NCBI GenBank assembly: GCA_020091685.1
Contig: CM034607.1
Coordinates: forward strand, 26,285,753-26,349,752
From: Lutjanus erythropterus
Taxonomy: Eukaryota; Chordata; Actinopteri; Lutjaniformes; Lutjanidae
Length of the DNA: 64,000 nucleotides
Direction: 5' to 3'
In this document: positions 43,701-56,200 of the stretch, one piece after another
How positions within the stretch are numbered: position 1 is the stretch's first letter
Layout: each line of letters starts with the position of its first letter
Made by a program: the position numbers and the translations under genes
Notes under the pieces: generated by a model
Told to the model about the DNA's origin: nothing
Database searches by the model: none
Seen by the model: the letters and a program-made list of their open reading frames with translations, nothing else

Positions 43701-45297
43701 CACACATGTAAAAGAGAAACCACCAGCTTTGTCAGGTTAAACACGGGTTAGTTCACTGTATTCACACCCAGCCTTTCACACATACTGAAGAGTACGACAG
43801 AAAGAAAACCAGCCCGAGGCTATCGTGGATCATGAAATACTAAGAGGAAATGAAACAGATGATGTAATCCATAATATTTCATTCAGATTATTTACTTTGC
43901 GTTTCCCCTAAATGGATTTTCATGAACAGGTGAGTGACTAGGTATGGAAGTCCTTTCCTGCCGATGTGAAATTAAAAAAGGGATCCTGTAAAGTTATTAT
44001 AATGAATAACTTTCTCAAAAATAATGACTTAATCACAAAGCCATTATGTTGACATAATAAATCATTATTTTCAGATAATGAGTCATTGTTTTGAGATATT
44101 AATTCATTTGTTTTCAGTTACTCAGTCGTTTTTCATGACGTTTTTCATTTTAATGACTACCGGGATCTTTTTTTCCCATCACAGTGGCAGAAATGGGCTT
44201 CAGTAAACAGCGCTACAGTCGTTCAGATTATATACTTTACTTAATATTACTTCACATCCTGTAAAATGGATTTTCATGATCAGTTGAGTGAATATGCATG
44301 TAAGACTATTTCTGCCAATGTGAAGGAAAAAAGATCCTGTAAGTCATTACTTATGTCAAAATAATGACTTAATATTTAAGTTTATTTAGTTATTTATTAT
44401 TAGCTTGAAGCTGCTGCACCCATTACAATAACATATCGTGGGACATAAACCATTAAGAGGAAATAAAGCATATTATGTAATCTATAATGCTGCATTCAAA
44501 TAATTTACTTTGCATTTCCACCAAATGGATTTTCATGAACAGGTCAGTGATCGTATGGAAGTCCATATCTGCCCATGTTGAAGAAAAAAAAAAGATTATA
44601 AATCATTATTTTGAGATTCTAACTCATTATCTAGTATTTAAGTCATTATTTTGATAAAGTTTCTCATTATTTTGAGACAATTGCTCAATATTTTAAAGCA
44701 GCTTTCTCATTATTTTTAGAAACTAAGGCATTATTTCAAGAAAGCTTCTCACTATAATGACTTACAGGAACTTATTTCAGTCACATTGGCAGAAATGACC
44801 TTCCATAAATATAAGGGTGGAGCTCTCAGATAAGAGGCACACATGTAGAAGAGAAACAACTTGCTTTTTCATGCAAACAGCCGTCATGTTAGTTCCCTGC
44901 ATTCACACCAAGCATTCACATGCTGCAGGGCATAACAGAAGCACTCCAACCACAGCAAGATAATTACAGCACGCGAGGCTTGCACATACCTGAAGTAGAT
45001 TCCCAGCTGCAGCACATGGAGAAGTTTGAGCTGGCTCTGGGTCAGGCAATTCTCAACGGTCGTCTCCCTCTTATAGTCCTCATAGCTGTACCACAGCCAG
45101 CTGAAGGCCTGGACAAGAATGGACGAGCCCACAAGAAACAGCAGCAGGACACCGAGGGACACGTAGGCCTTTTCCTGGTAGAAACTCACAACAGCAAATA
45201 CATCCAGCCCAATGTCGAGCAATAGGAACACCAGACCCAAGCAAGTGAAGAGGAAGTCCACCGGGGAGTATTTGAACACACCCATTGTGTCTGTCAA
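40742..45297 (-). CDS. xkr8: XK-related protein 8, tandem copy 1 (apoptotic phospholipid scramblase)
   Basis: A multi-pass plasma-membrane protein. XKR8 exposes phosphatidylserine after caspase-3 removes its C-terminal tail, with basigin or neuroplastin as partner. Minus-strand exons 44990-45297, 42138-42328 and 40742-41505 join in frame to 420 aa (human XKR8 is 395). The order is: hydrophobic N-terminal segments, HVLQLG, YLSHDLSMLRLIETFSE, the helix-rich core with YHRSLRSFLPDKAK, YFLWNLLLIASR, GTDFM and FDWFNVVEGRTRNR. A cytosolic tail contains DEPD (375-378) and DVED (388-391), both caspase-3-type DxxD sites, before the conserved NKRM. Introns fall at the same phases (2 and 1) as in the neighbouring copy. 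The start could be M1 or M5. Family certain; the tandem-copy number is not assigned. Confidence 0.92.
41660..42060 (-). mobile_element. Degenerate Tc1/mariner-type transposon fragment in xkr8 intron 2
   Basis: On the minus strand the frame reads LWSDESTLQIVFGN followed by TKEEKDQ, the wording around the second catalytic aspartate (WSDES) of Tc1-type DDE transposases. Plus-strand words GGACTCATCAGACCACAGCA, TCAGTCCATCTCAGACGAGC and ATGTGGCTTTCTCTTTGCAT match dispersed fish elements (recall). The frame is short and broken, so the fragment is inactive. Confidence 0.55.
43194..44805. repeat. Tandemly multiplied intron block with five fold-back units
   Basis: Intron 1 of the first xkr8 copy contains about five diverged units, at 43194-43431, 43501-43664, 43943-44202, 44296-44375 and 44554-44805. 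A unit opens TATGGAAG...TTTCTGCCAATGTGAAG, has runs of ATTATTTTGAGATACTAAGT words, and closes with the inverse, GGCAGAAATGGGCTTCCATA. Four are preceded by the same leader, ATTTACTTTGC...AAATGGATTTTCATGAACAG. The units are therefore multiplied together with their flanks, not independently inserted. A further copy lies at 46225-46678. Confidence 0.7.
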
Positions 45298-46224
45298 ACT
45301 AAACGTCTCACAGTTCCCCTTAAACAGTCAGCTTCTGGTGGAGTTACATACTTCAGAGCTGTTTGCAAGTCATTCAATAACCTTAAAGGGTTTGAGAGAC
45401 AAACGAAAGCAAAGAGACAAAGTTCACAATTTAAATAGTTTGTAACTCCTCCTACAAAAGAGGCCTTCCTACAGACTTACATGACTCCTTAAAGGCACAC
45501 TAACTGTAGTAACATGAGTACTACCATCAGTACTACATACATAAAACTGTCACTTTAACACTTAAGCTGTGTAGTATTCCCATATTTGAATCAAGTTGTG
45601 GCACTGTAAAGAAAGCAGAAACCGAGCTGTAAAATCACCACACAAGTAAGACACACTTCATCAAATGTCTGCAACAGAAAAACACAAGTTAAAACAGATA
45701 AATCCAACAGTGTTACCACTTTAATAATTGCACATGCTAATGAGGTAAAAGATTAACAACCAGCTGCGACCTTGACTTTTGGTTCAGCAGAGTATGTGGC
45801 AAAGATCTACAACACTTTGCAGAAATGAACAAAGAAGTGAAAAAAAAAAACATATAAAATAAAACAGCAACTTGAGTGAACTTTTAGGACAAAGATTTAA
45901 ATAAAACATGCTTCATCTGAGATCATGTTGACTGTCTAAGTGTCGTACCGTTTCACTCATCACACAGAGAAAAAAAAGGATGCTTTGACAATTTTCAAGT
46001 CTGAACTGATACTAAAGTAAACAGATGTTTGACATGTGACAATTAAACAAGCTAAACAAACACTTTATGAGTGAGCAAAAGTACCCACAGTACCTAAAGT
46101 TTACGACACCTTAAGTAACAGTGACAACACCTACTGTCAAAACAGACAGTAATAAAACACTTGACTTATTTTACACCATCAATAAAAACTAGTTCCCTGT
46201 CGAGTGCTCTAAAAGAAGTCTTAC

Positions 46225-46678
46225 ATATGGAAGCCCATTTCTGCCAATATGATAAAAAATAAAAGATCTGCAAGGCTTTACAACGAGTTAGTATCTCAAA
46301 ATAAAAAGAAACGTTCTCAAAATAATGAATAACTCTCAAAATAATGAGTCCGTATCCCAACATAACGCGTTAGTGTGTCAAAATATTGAGTTAATATCTC
46401 AAAATGATGAGTTAGTACGTTATAACGAGAAGCTTTCTCAAAATACTGAGTTAGTATTTAATTAATATCTCAAAATAAAATGAAAACTAATAAATAAAAT
46501 AAAATAAAACAATGAGAACCCTTCTAAAAATGAGTTAGCGTCTCAAAATGATGACAAAAATTCTCAAAATAATGACTTACTTATCTCAAAACAATGACTT
46601 AGTATCTTGAAATAATTATTTTAAGAAAGTTTCTCATCTCTTCTTTTTTTCCATCACATCGACATAAACGGGCTTCCA
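46225..46678. mobile_element. Fold-back MITE, detached copy
   Basis: Opens TATGGAAGCCCATTTCTGCC and ends with the inverse GACATAAACGGGCTTCCA. The inside is a ladder of TCTCAAAATAATGA and GAGTTAGTATCTCAAAATA words. This is the most complete unit of the type multiplied in the neighbouring intron and shows its mobile origin. Confidence 0.65.
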
Positions 46679-47559
46679 AAGTTCCGCACAGTAACAACAT
46701 AGAAATTATAAAAGCAGAGCTTATGGTCAAGTCTACATTCAAAGTCCTTCAGTTGGTTCTAGTAGCAGCAGCTGTAACAAACAACAACAAAAATGTATCA
46801 TACAAGTTTAGAAAGCCCTTGTTGTCATTGTGTAAAAACCTCAGAAATCCAATGTTCATCATTTTTGCAAATGAATTTAAATGTAGAGATAAACTACATA
46901 TATTCAGGAAATTGTCAGACCTGTTTGGAGTTAATCAAGCCTTTCAAAATTAAGCAGAATAATGTTCAAAACATTATGATTACTATTGCATTATTACTAT
47001 TATCAGTCAGTATTTTATTGAGGACAAAATTTGTTTATGTTATCTATTATATACCTTGTCAAAAAAGACAAGGTTATTTTTGTATTTTGGAAATACAAGG
47101 CGTTATCACAACAGCAGCAAACCCATATAGTCACAAAGTATGTATGAAAAAAGTCTCCAGCATATGAAAAGATAGTAAAATACATTGTAGGAAATCAAAT
47201 AAAACTTACACTTCACTTTAGTATAGAAACAGTCTGACATTAGCTTAACATATTAACAAGTTTCAAGTAGAATTACAAAATAAGAAAATGGATGTGAAAA
47301 AACATGAATTTGTAAACAGAGATAATGTTTGTTTGGCATTGGCTGCATATTTGTATACTCAAGTATTTTGATTTGTCAGGCACTTCATGTGTTGGATTAG
47401 TAAAAAAACAAGTTATTGACAGTTATTTTAACAGTTTTTCAATTGATTGTGTGCCGTATCATATCGTTCATGATAATATCTGTATTTTTTTCTATGATAA
47501 AACAATTCATATCGTAATTATGGCAATATTCTGAGTTGTTGACGTAATTACATCGTACT

Positions 47560-47830
47560 GTTAAGCACAGCGGCAACAAGCAAGGCTGAGAGCGAAACAT
47601 CGCTACAGGGTTGTCGGAGGAGGAGTCTGTTCCCGAAAGGGGAGCAGCTTCAGTAGTGTTGAAGTGGTTTGGTTACAGAGGATCAGATGTACAAAAAAAA
47701 AATCCCAACAGGGTTATAATTGAGAAGTGCAAGAAGATTGTAACAGCAAAAGTCGGCATAACAACAAACTAATTACACCATGTCAAATAAAAGCCTGCAA
47801 GTGTGAGGAGATCCAAAAATCCTGCGAGGA
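47560..47830 (+). mobile_element. hAT-type transposase N-terminal remnant (BED-finger region)
   Basis: Read with frame changes, the plus strand gives SKAESETSLQG, then VLKWFGYRGSDVQ, then KCKKIVTAKVGITTN and HHVK. This resembles the start of a ZBED/hAT transposase (W-x-GYxxSD ... C-x2-C-x-AKV...NTTNL..HHLK) with cysteines lost and stops inserted. Clearly inactive; the assignment rests on recalled family wording. Confidence 0.45.
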
Positions 47831-48139
47831 GAACTTAACAGCTATTGTGAGTAGAGCCCAACTGATAGTGGATTTTTGGCTGGATGTCGATACTGATATT
47901 AGGGAGCAAAAAAAAATAGAAAATAATAGAAAAAAGCTTTAGTAAAGTCAGTCAAATCAAATCAATTTATCATTGTGGCTCTACTGTTTTTGAGCCTGTA
48001 TTTTGGTTTACAGTATATGGTTAAATCGCAGCACAAACAGGAGACAGTCTAAAGAGAGATTGTTGCATTCTGTCACAACCACAGAAGGTAACGTTTATCA
48101 GTAGTACATGGTTGACTGTGACACACACAAAGTCAGACA

Positions 48140-51100
48140 TCACACTCTGTTGGTGCTCTCAGTGTTTCTAGTGACTGTTTGCTTGGAGTAAAAATGAGTG
48201 GCATGGCAGGCCATCCGTTTGTTCAAAAGCTGGGACGACGGGGTGCCGTCCTGGATGGAAAAGTCTCTGAAGGACACTTCTGCATCGGGCAGATCATCGC
48301 GCAGTCCTGGCTCCCTCACCGGGGGCCTCCACAGCTTGGGGTGGAAGCAGATATAATAGACGGCTTTGAAGAGCAGTCCCACGAGGTAGGTGAAAGGCAG
48401 AGTGATGAGCAGAGCGAGGGCGTAGGACTCAGTTTGGACAGGGTCTCTGTAACACCACCACGTCGCCAGCAGGATACCTCCATCAGTGGTGATGAAGGTG
48501 TGGTAGATGATGCTCCTGCCTCTGGTCCGACCCTCTGCTACATTAAACCAGCTGAAGTACCAGATGAGCCCCACGGTGGCACGGTAGAGCCACTCTCCGC
48601 TGACGCTGTCCATGAAGTCGGTCCCCTGTCGCCAGGCCCACATCACGAAGATGAGCCACAGCAACAGGAAATGTGCAGCGATGCACCCAGGCAGCACAGA
48701 GGCAAAGAGGGCGACAGCTGCCACACGTGGGGCAATTAGCAGCAAGTTCCACAGGAAGTAGATTAAAGAGGAACCCCAGCCCTGCTTGGCTTTGTCTGGG
48801 AGGAAGGAGCGCAGGGAGCGGTGGTAATCCACCACCATCCACGCTATGGAAATGGTCGATGCAGCGATGCTCACAACTGCAAACACAGAAGTTAAAACCA
48901 TCAGTGTTAAAACCATGAGGAAGTGTGCTGACTTACCACAACCCAGACAGCATGCTGTTAAACCTCAACTTTGGAAACATTGATTCACATGCTAAACACA
49001 ACCCTCGACTGATGTTTTTCACAGCAGCCACAATGACATGAAATAGCAGCGTAAACACAAGTGTTACCCATAATACTAATTACAGTTCCATTCAGGTCAA
49101 ACAGAGTCGAGATGTCGATATGCATGTTGGCTAACTAGAAAGGCCCTGCGACACTAGATAACACCTGTTTTTACTATTTCACGTCAACATGGCTGCTGTG
49201 ACAAAGATCAATTGTAGAAGTCTGCTTGTTGGGTGGAAGTAAATCAGATGAAAGAGAACTCACACTGCACAGTCCTGGCCTTGTTTGTCCGCAGCATCAC
49301 ATAGATCATCAGGGTGAGCTGAGGAGCACTCTCACAGAACGTCTCGATGAGCCGGAGCATGCTGAGGTCATGTGTCAGGTAAACGGCGTACTCTGAGCCT
49401 TCCTGTTTCCGCCACCAAACCCTGAATCCTTGGCGTATGGCGGAGATGTGCCTACATGGATGAATATGTCAGAGAAGGGCTGTTACGTGACACGCAGATT
49501 CACAGAATAAAATCAGATCAAATCCATGCAAAACATACTCTGCAATTCCAGAGAAGGATAGTTGTTGGTCGAGTCTCATTCCAAGCTTATCAAATACTGA
49601 TGTTGTGGGAATGAAAGTCAACAATCAACTGTTTTACCAACATGGATTTTCTAAAGCCTGAATCAGAACCAACAGTAGAAACAGAAGTTTAATTTTCTCT
49701 CAGGCCACTTCAATCACATCAGTGGTTCTGAGTTTGCCTTTTTTTTTTTTTTTTCTCATGTGTGCTGGAAAACAGAGACCCAACTCATGTATTTGCAGTA
49801 CAGCAGAGAGATAGAGGTTTTTAAAAATGTCCGTGTGTTCAGTTTTTATAGCTGAACTGAACTGAATCTCTGTGGTTTGAAGTTTAGTTTCTCTCCTTTG
49901 TTTGCTTCTTTCAGGTATCTGCTTTAATTTACTGTGTTATGTTTGCTTTAAGGTGGATAGGAGTTGCTACTGCTAATGAAAAACAAAAATTTCCTGATTT
50001 GGCTGCTTCATAATAAAAACTTTTAGCTAACAAAATAACAGGGACTTTTATTGTGCAATTTATACAGTAGGAAATAAAATGATGAAAAAAAAATTGAGAA
50101 CCACTTAATTACATTATACTTAAAAGTTAACATGGAACTTTTGCCCAATAACAGCACCAACACATCCATGTTTTGAGCATTTCATACCTCATTAACTCAT
50201 TATTTCTGCATTCAGTTCTCTTCTGCCACGCCTGTCATTTGCATTCATGTTCACAGCACCTGTCAAATATTAGTTACCTATTTTCTCGCCTGAACCTCTC
50301 TGCAGGACTCTCCAGTTTTTTATAAATAGGTACAGAGAGAAATATTCCAGCAGTAAAGGCGCTTGTGCCTGGGGACATCTCTACAGAGCATTATTTCAAT
50401 TGTGTCAGGACTCAAACGTGTTTGCTTCACATGGGCTGGGTGTTGTAACCTGTCGAAACACTGCACATGTTGAGAAACCATAATCAGTCTGACTAAGATT
50501 CACAGTAGGGGAGAATGGGGCACCCTGTTATACAGGTAAGTTGTCACACTGGTTATACCTATGACACCAGAAGGTGATATCTAAAAATTTGATTTTTTTT
50601 TTTTGTAGATTGATTTTTTCAAATGTATTCTTAGATATTCTGAGCACCACAAGTGGACTGCAATGTAGTCCCATTATATTGGAGAGAAGGCAGACATCTC
50701 TACTGCCGATATTTTCAAAACTCTGCAACTAGCACTGAAAAAATCTAGATGGATAAACAGCTGTACAGGCCAGGGAGAAAATGTGTATTTTTTTTATTTT
50801 GGGGTGAACTGCTGTGTCTCTTAGATTTGGAAAATATACTGATGTACTGAGTCACAGACCCTTAAGTGACAGCAAAAAGTGTGACAACATGTCCCACTCT
50901 CCCCTACTACTGAAATACATCAGCCAAGTGATTAACTTAGCTGCACGGTCTGCATTATTATTATTATTATTATTATTATGATATTATGACTTTTGTAACA
51001 TTAACACAGTTATCTGGTCTACCTGCAGAGGAATCCCAGCTGCAGCACATGTAACAGGCAGGAGAGCTTCACTTGGTCCCCGAACAGCACGGTTCCTCCC

Positions 51101-51348
51101 TCGGTCTGAGCTCTGAACCCCGGCAGCTCCCGGTCATACTTGAGCCAGAACCAGCTGAACATCTGGACCACGACAGACGACAGGACCATGAGGCCGACCA
51201 GCACCCCGAACCAGAAGAAGTCCCCCCGGCAGTAAAACTCGGCGGCCACCCACACGTCGGAGCCCCAGTCCACCAAGAAAGTGCACACCCCGACCACAGA
51301 GAAGACGAAATCGATCCAGGAATACTTGGAGAAAGTCGAGCGCTCCAT
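48140..51348 (-). CDS. xkr8: XK-related protein 8, tandem copy 2 (apoptotic phospholipid scramblase)
   Basis: Same family and membrane role as its downstream neighbour. Minus-strand exons 51023-51348, 49264-49451 and 48140-48876 join in frame to 416 aa. The start MERSTFSKYSWIDF is unambiguous in context. Landmarks are LLHVLQLG, YLTHDLSMLRLIETFCE, SAPQLTLMIYVML, DYHRSLRSFLPDKAK, YFLWNLLLIAPR, GTDFM and YFSWFNVAEGRTRGR. The last is closer to human XKR8 than the other copy. The tail carries one DxxD caspase-type site, DLPD (366-369), then NKRM. The second exon has an insertion-like basic stretch, RQGFRVWWRKQEG, before the conserved helix. The two copies are tandem, head to tail, and share intron phases, so they arose by local duplication. 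Confidence 0.93.
50585..50820. repeat. Dispersed repeat family A, copy 3, in xkr8 intron 1
   Basis: Matches the right half of 22036-22336, with TGAGCACCACAAGTGGACTG, GTCCCATTATATTGGAGAGA and AAAATCTAGATGGATAAACA, ending GGGGTGAACTGCTGTGTCTC. Confidence 0.65.
50955..50979. repeat. TTA microsatellite
   Basis: A run of ATT/TTA triplets in the first intron of the second xkr8 copy, 45 bases before the end of exon 1. Confidence 0.8.
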
Positions 51349-53090
51349 TACCGTGAGTCAGTTAACTGAAGTTGACCAACTCGCCGACCTGTTGCCGAGA
51401 AGCTAACATTCGGCTAACGTCGTGGACCGTTATTTCCCTCCCGGAGCGACTTAACGTCCTTCAACCCATTGAAACCAAAAAGTTGCCCCACTCTTTCACA
51501 TCTGAGCGACAGGGTGAGCTCACTCCGCGGGCAAAAATGTTAAAACTCTGCGGCCATATTTGTGAGATATCAGCGTTAGCCTTGAAGATGAAAATAACCG
51601 CCACATAGAGGAGCAGCTGGTGCGTGTTTGTAATGATATTTGTCTCTGTCTTTATTAGCCCCGCCCACCGCGGCTCCTACGTGTACCAACAGGTCACAAA
51701 ATCCGGGACGAAGAGGTTTAACATTTAAAGACCGCACTCATCATACAACATCCACAACCTCACTGTGTGTTATAAAGTCGATTAATTCATACGTCCATCG
51801 ACAAAATGTATCATTAATAAATCTGAAAATCAGCTAATTAGTTGTAGTACGTTTTCTCAAATATGGTACTTAAAGGGACAGTTCACCCCAAAATTAAAAA
51901 TACTCATCTCTACATTCGTCATTGTTCATTTATTAGCAGTTCTTGAAATAGAAATAATAATAATATTAAAAAAAAATCATGGCTTGTTAGTATGTGCCTA
52001 ATAAATGATTAATTAAAATTATTAAGGATTGTTTACATGTAAAATCCAAATTAGTTAACTGTTAGTAAGTGCATAGTTAACTGCTAATAAATGAATAAGA
52101 AAATATGTAGAATTTTTAACAAAGCAACAACAAACAGTAAAGGTTTATAAGAGGTAAGTTATTTGATCTAAATAAACATGTTTGTCATGCTATTATAAAC
52201 AATTATTAGAGACTCATAAGGCTTTTATTTATCAATCAGTCTATAAATTAATGTTTCTTAATCTAACAATAAACATATTTATCATGCTATTACTAACACT
52301 TTTATAGTCTAATGTGCTAAATTTAATGTTAATAAGTATCTTAGAAGGGGCTTATCATCTATTAACCTAAACAAGCATCTTACTATTAAGTCTTACCCTG
52401 TTTTATTTCCAGTAGAAAGAAAGTATTTAAGGTAGATTCTGACAAAGAAAGAAAGTAGTTCCTATATGAACTGCTCACAACAAGGTCTGTGGATTATCTT
52501 GATTAACCAGGTCATGATTTGTAGAAAGAAGCGTATTGCTGTTGACTTTTTTTCAAATGTCCAAGTGCCAACTAGTCCCATTATATTTGAGAGAAGGCAG
52601 ACATTTCTAAGTCTGATACCTCCGAAACTCTGTAACTCACACCAGAACAATCTAGACGGGTAAACAACACTAAAGGTCAGAGGAAACTTAATTTAGGGTG
52701 AACTGCCCCTTTAAGTATCAGTTTTCCATTTTGTAACACTTAATACTTTTACTCTGCTACATAGAGAAATATTGTACTTTTACTCCTTTGCATTTATCTA
52801 CCAGCTTAAGTTAACAGTTTTTTTATAAAGTGAGTTTTTTTTTAACACAAAAAGAACTTATGATGTAAATATGATGTAAAAATGTAACTACCAGTATAAA
52901 AATTGGAGCTTAAACCATTAGATTAGTAATCAATTAGTTGATTAATCAATTATCGAAATCAATAGGTAGATGCATGATTTGAAAAATTTGTAGTTTGTAG
53001 ATGTAAAGACGGCTACCTGAAAGACTAAACTCTGGTCAGAAGCATGCACTACACCGGAAAACACGCCCCCGTGAGGCAGCGACCTATTGT
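51349..53090. other. Divergent spacer between xkr8 copy 2 and srsf4
   Basis: The two genes are transcribed away from each other across 1.85 kb. The first 350 bases above the xkr8 ATG are GC-richer and probably hold its promoter and 5'UTR. The middle is AT-rich, with family A copy 4 (52454-52715) and a 'gattaatc' remnant near 52920. No other gene seen. Confidence 0.5.
52454..52715. repeat. Dispersed repeat family A, copy 4
   Basis: One of the fullest copies: CTATATGAACTGCTCACAAC, AACCAGGTCATGATTTGTAG, GAGAGAAGGCAGACATTTCT, and a closing GGGTGAACTGCCCCTTTAAG. It lies about 490 bases upstream of the srsf4 start. Confidence 0.7.
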
Positions 53091-53200
53091 ATGAAAGGAG
53101 CGCGTGTGTATCCGTGCAGCCTCGCGCCTAGTCTGTGTGTGTGCTCGTGCGGCTGTGTTCGAATCCTGCATTTCGGCAGCAACACGCTGAAGCTAACAAG
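53091..53200 (+). promoter_or_regulatory. srsf4 promoter/5'UTR region
   Basis: A GC-rich, CpG-containing stretch directly before the start codon, with no TATA box. Repeated GTGTGTGTG/GCGCGTG words fit a constitutive CpG-type promoter. The transcription start cannot be placed. Confidence 0.4.
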
Positions 53201-56200
53201 ATGTCGAGGGTGTACATCGGCAGGCTGAGCTACAGAGCCAGAGAAAAGGACGTCGAAAGGTTCTTCAAAGGCTACGGGAAGATACTCGAAGTCGACCTGA
53301 AAAATGGGTAAGTTAACGTCCAGTCTGTCGATCATCGTTGTTGTTGAAGCCAGCGTGTGCGCAGGCCGCACCGTGCAGTCCGGGCCTCGTTTAGCTAGCT
53401 AGCTACAGCGGGCACGGCCTGCTAATGCTAACCTACCTAGCTAGCTAGTGTGCTTAATATTTACCAAAGAAAATCGTCGTAAAAATGAGCTAATGAGGTT
53501 GGGTGTTTCACAAGTGCTAGTTTTCTTGTCACGGTGTTAAAATACAGACTTGTTTGTGAGCTTCCGTCTAACATTTCCGTCGTCCCGACCACGGTTGCAT
53601 TTACGTTAGCTTATGTTAGACGTGGCAATGTCACAGGCGGTTGTGTGTACTACATGCAAACCGTTAGCTAAACAAGTGCAAGTTTATGCACACTCGTGTG
53701 TAATATTAGACTAAATGTACTTTGTACTATAAATGTGCACGCTTTGTCGTAAACTGCATTGCGAACGTGAGTTTCAGTTACATGCATGTCCTTCTATTAC
53801 CGTCTGCTGGTTAGCTTCCACGTCTAGATTTAGAGGAAACGTTGTAAGTGACCAACGGTGGAGCTAGTCTCTTTCAGATAACGCGTACTTCCTCTATCCG
53901 TATTTAGGGCTGGATTATTATTTTGATCGTTGATTAAGATGGCAATCTTGTTCACGGGTAATGGTTTAGTCAACGAAATTTCAGAATTTTGTGAACAATG
54001 CCCTTTACAACACTAAGTCCAGTGTGGACAGATAATAGCAGCATGTTTTGTCTTGACCACCAGTCTTCTGTAGGCATGCACGATGTAGATTTATCACAGC
54101 CGATACAGACAACCAATTATACCTTCTTCTCATAGCTGATACTGTTAAGATAACCTTATGTTACACAGAAAGGCTAAAATGGAGTGAGCAAAGGCAGATG
54201 ATTTAATAATCCACAGCTCTTACTGAGCCAAGTCTAACTGATATCACTATTTCAACTAGCAGGTTTGACTCGTCATTTATTTTATTTTTTTATTTTACTA
54301 GCAAAGTTCATCAGAAACGTTAATAAACATGCTTTCCCTTTTATGAAGCATTTTGCCCAAGAAGTGAAATATAATTTAAAAAATATATAATCTGTCAAAA
54401 TCAGAAGTTGTAGCCAATACTCATCTATAATTTCATTATTGGCACTACTGGAATAATGAATACCATAAATTTTACATAGTCGTTAATTGCTAATTTAAAA
54501 AAAAATAAAATAATGCTGATTACCACACCACAATGCCCAAGGTGGACAAATAGTTGTTCACATTAGAGAAAGTAGAACCAGTTATTTTGCTCAAGTATGG
54601 GACTATTTTTTACAGTTGTTGCTGATTAGGCTGAAGTACAATCTGATCACTGAATCAGCAGAGCTGTTTATCTCTGATCATTGTCAGAACTGCTTCAAAG
54701 CATTTATTTGTATGTCATTAAACTAACCAGAGAAATGTAATGTTCATATTTCATCTAGAGCTGCAACAAAGAGTTGATTATTCAATTGGATGACTGAAAT
54801 AATATTGTTTTCCAGCTATTTTGATAATCAATTCCAATTAATTGTTTCAGTTATTTTAAAGGGAAAAGCTCAGACATTTACATGTTCCCCCTTTTATGTA
54901 AGAATTTGCTGCTTTTTTGTCATTTATGACAGTAAATTAAGCGACTTTGGGTTTTGGATTGTTGGTTGGACAAAGGAGCTTGTGGTGCTGGTATTGCTCA
55001 AAGTATCAGTCTTCAAATGCTGACCCTCACTGTTATGTTAACACTGCTTTATCAGAGTGATGTGGGTGTGTTTGGCCAGTGACCTGTGATGTGTTTATGA
55101 TTATGAAAATTATTAAAATCCTTTCTTCTAAATGATAACATGTTCTCTTTTATAAAGGTATGGGTTTGTTGAATTTGATGACCCCCGTGACGCAGATGAT
55201 GCTGTGTATGACTTGAACGGCAAGGAGCTGTGTGGAGAAAGGGTCATTGTGGAGCACACCAAGGGACCCCGTCGTGATGGAGGTTATGGTGGAAGAAGTA
55301 AGTGTTCAAAGAAGTATTACTTAATTTCACATGAATTATGTCATTGATGTGGGATTTCATTCATTACAGGAAACCATTACTCTAAATTTCAAAGGGGCAA
55401 AATGTAAAGCTTGTCCTTGGTGGCTGATGTGCATTCAATTTTATATCCTAGTATTCGCAGTAGAAATTGTAGCTCTAGCTACAAGTCTTGATACTGATAT
55501 TTTACAGGAACATTTGTTGTTGTAGGTTGTATCTTGAGTTGGGTGATGTTTTGATATCAATCACGGATGAATTTGTCATAAAAATCTGAACGTGGGTAGC
55601 AACTGAGAAGTCTGCAACCAGGCTACAGCAATGGGGCTAAAATATTGTTATTGATACTAAGCTTTGAGGTAGAAAATCAGTAGTAATTTTGTTTAGCTTA
55701 GTATCATCTAGTAGTACTACTGGTACCCAATATCCCTTCCTGGTAGCTGAACAGAGTATTCCCTTTTTGGGATGAAGGGATAGTTAAGAATGTTTGAAGT
55801 AGGGCTGTATGAGAGTACTTACTGCTTGGCAGTATATTGCCTACATTAGTGTTTGACACTGCCCCAATTTGAAGAAAGCAGCACATGCACCAGTATAGGA
55901 AACTGCTGTTATGGACAGGGTCAGCAGCAAAATTTATTTTACACACCTAAAAGAATTAATGTCAGTAAACTGTATGCTATATTTAGAACATTTTTGCCAC
56001 TTTTGCTGTAAGATAGTCTTTTCTAACAGGAAACCACTGTTAAATAAGACAAACGAACCAATCAATCAACTCCTGTGGCCTATGAGGTAAATACCATTTT
56101 GTCAAAGGAGTGATATTTTCTGTTTTGTTACTTTGTTATTGTGTGACATCAGTGTTTTAAAAGGTTAGTTCAGCTTCACCAAGCACCAACCAATCAAGGC

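Larger units (their letters stand above)
45298..48139. other. Spacer between the two xkr8 copies
   Basis: No third xkr8 copy or exon was found. It holds a fold-back unit (46225-46678), a probable hAT remnant (47560-47830) and AT-rich unique DNA. The promoter of xkr8 copy 1 should lie just above 45297, but no TATA or clear site stands out. Confidence 0.5.

Noticed and set aside
48179-48739. A 186-codon plus-strand open frame
   Set aside because: Antisense of xkr8 copy 2 exon 3. The minus-strand frame matches XKR8 throughout.
54755-55010. Open frame and possible exon in srsf4 intron 1
   Set aside because: It falls in a common 'gctgcaac...gattat' dispersed repeat.
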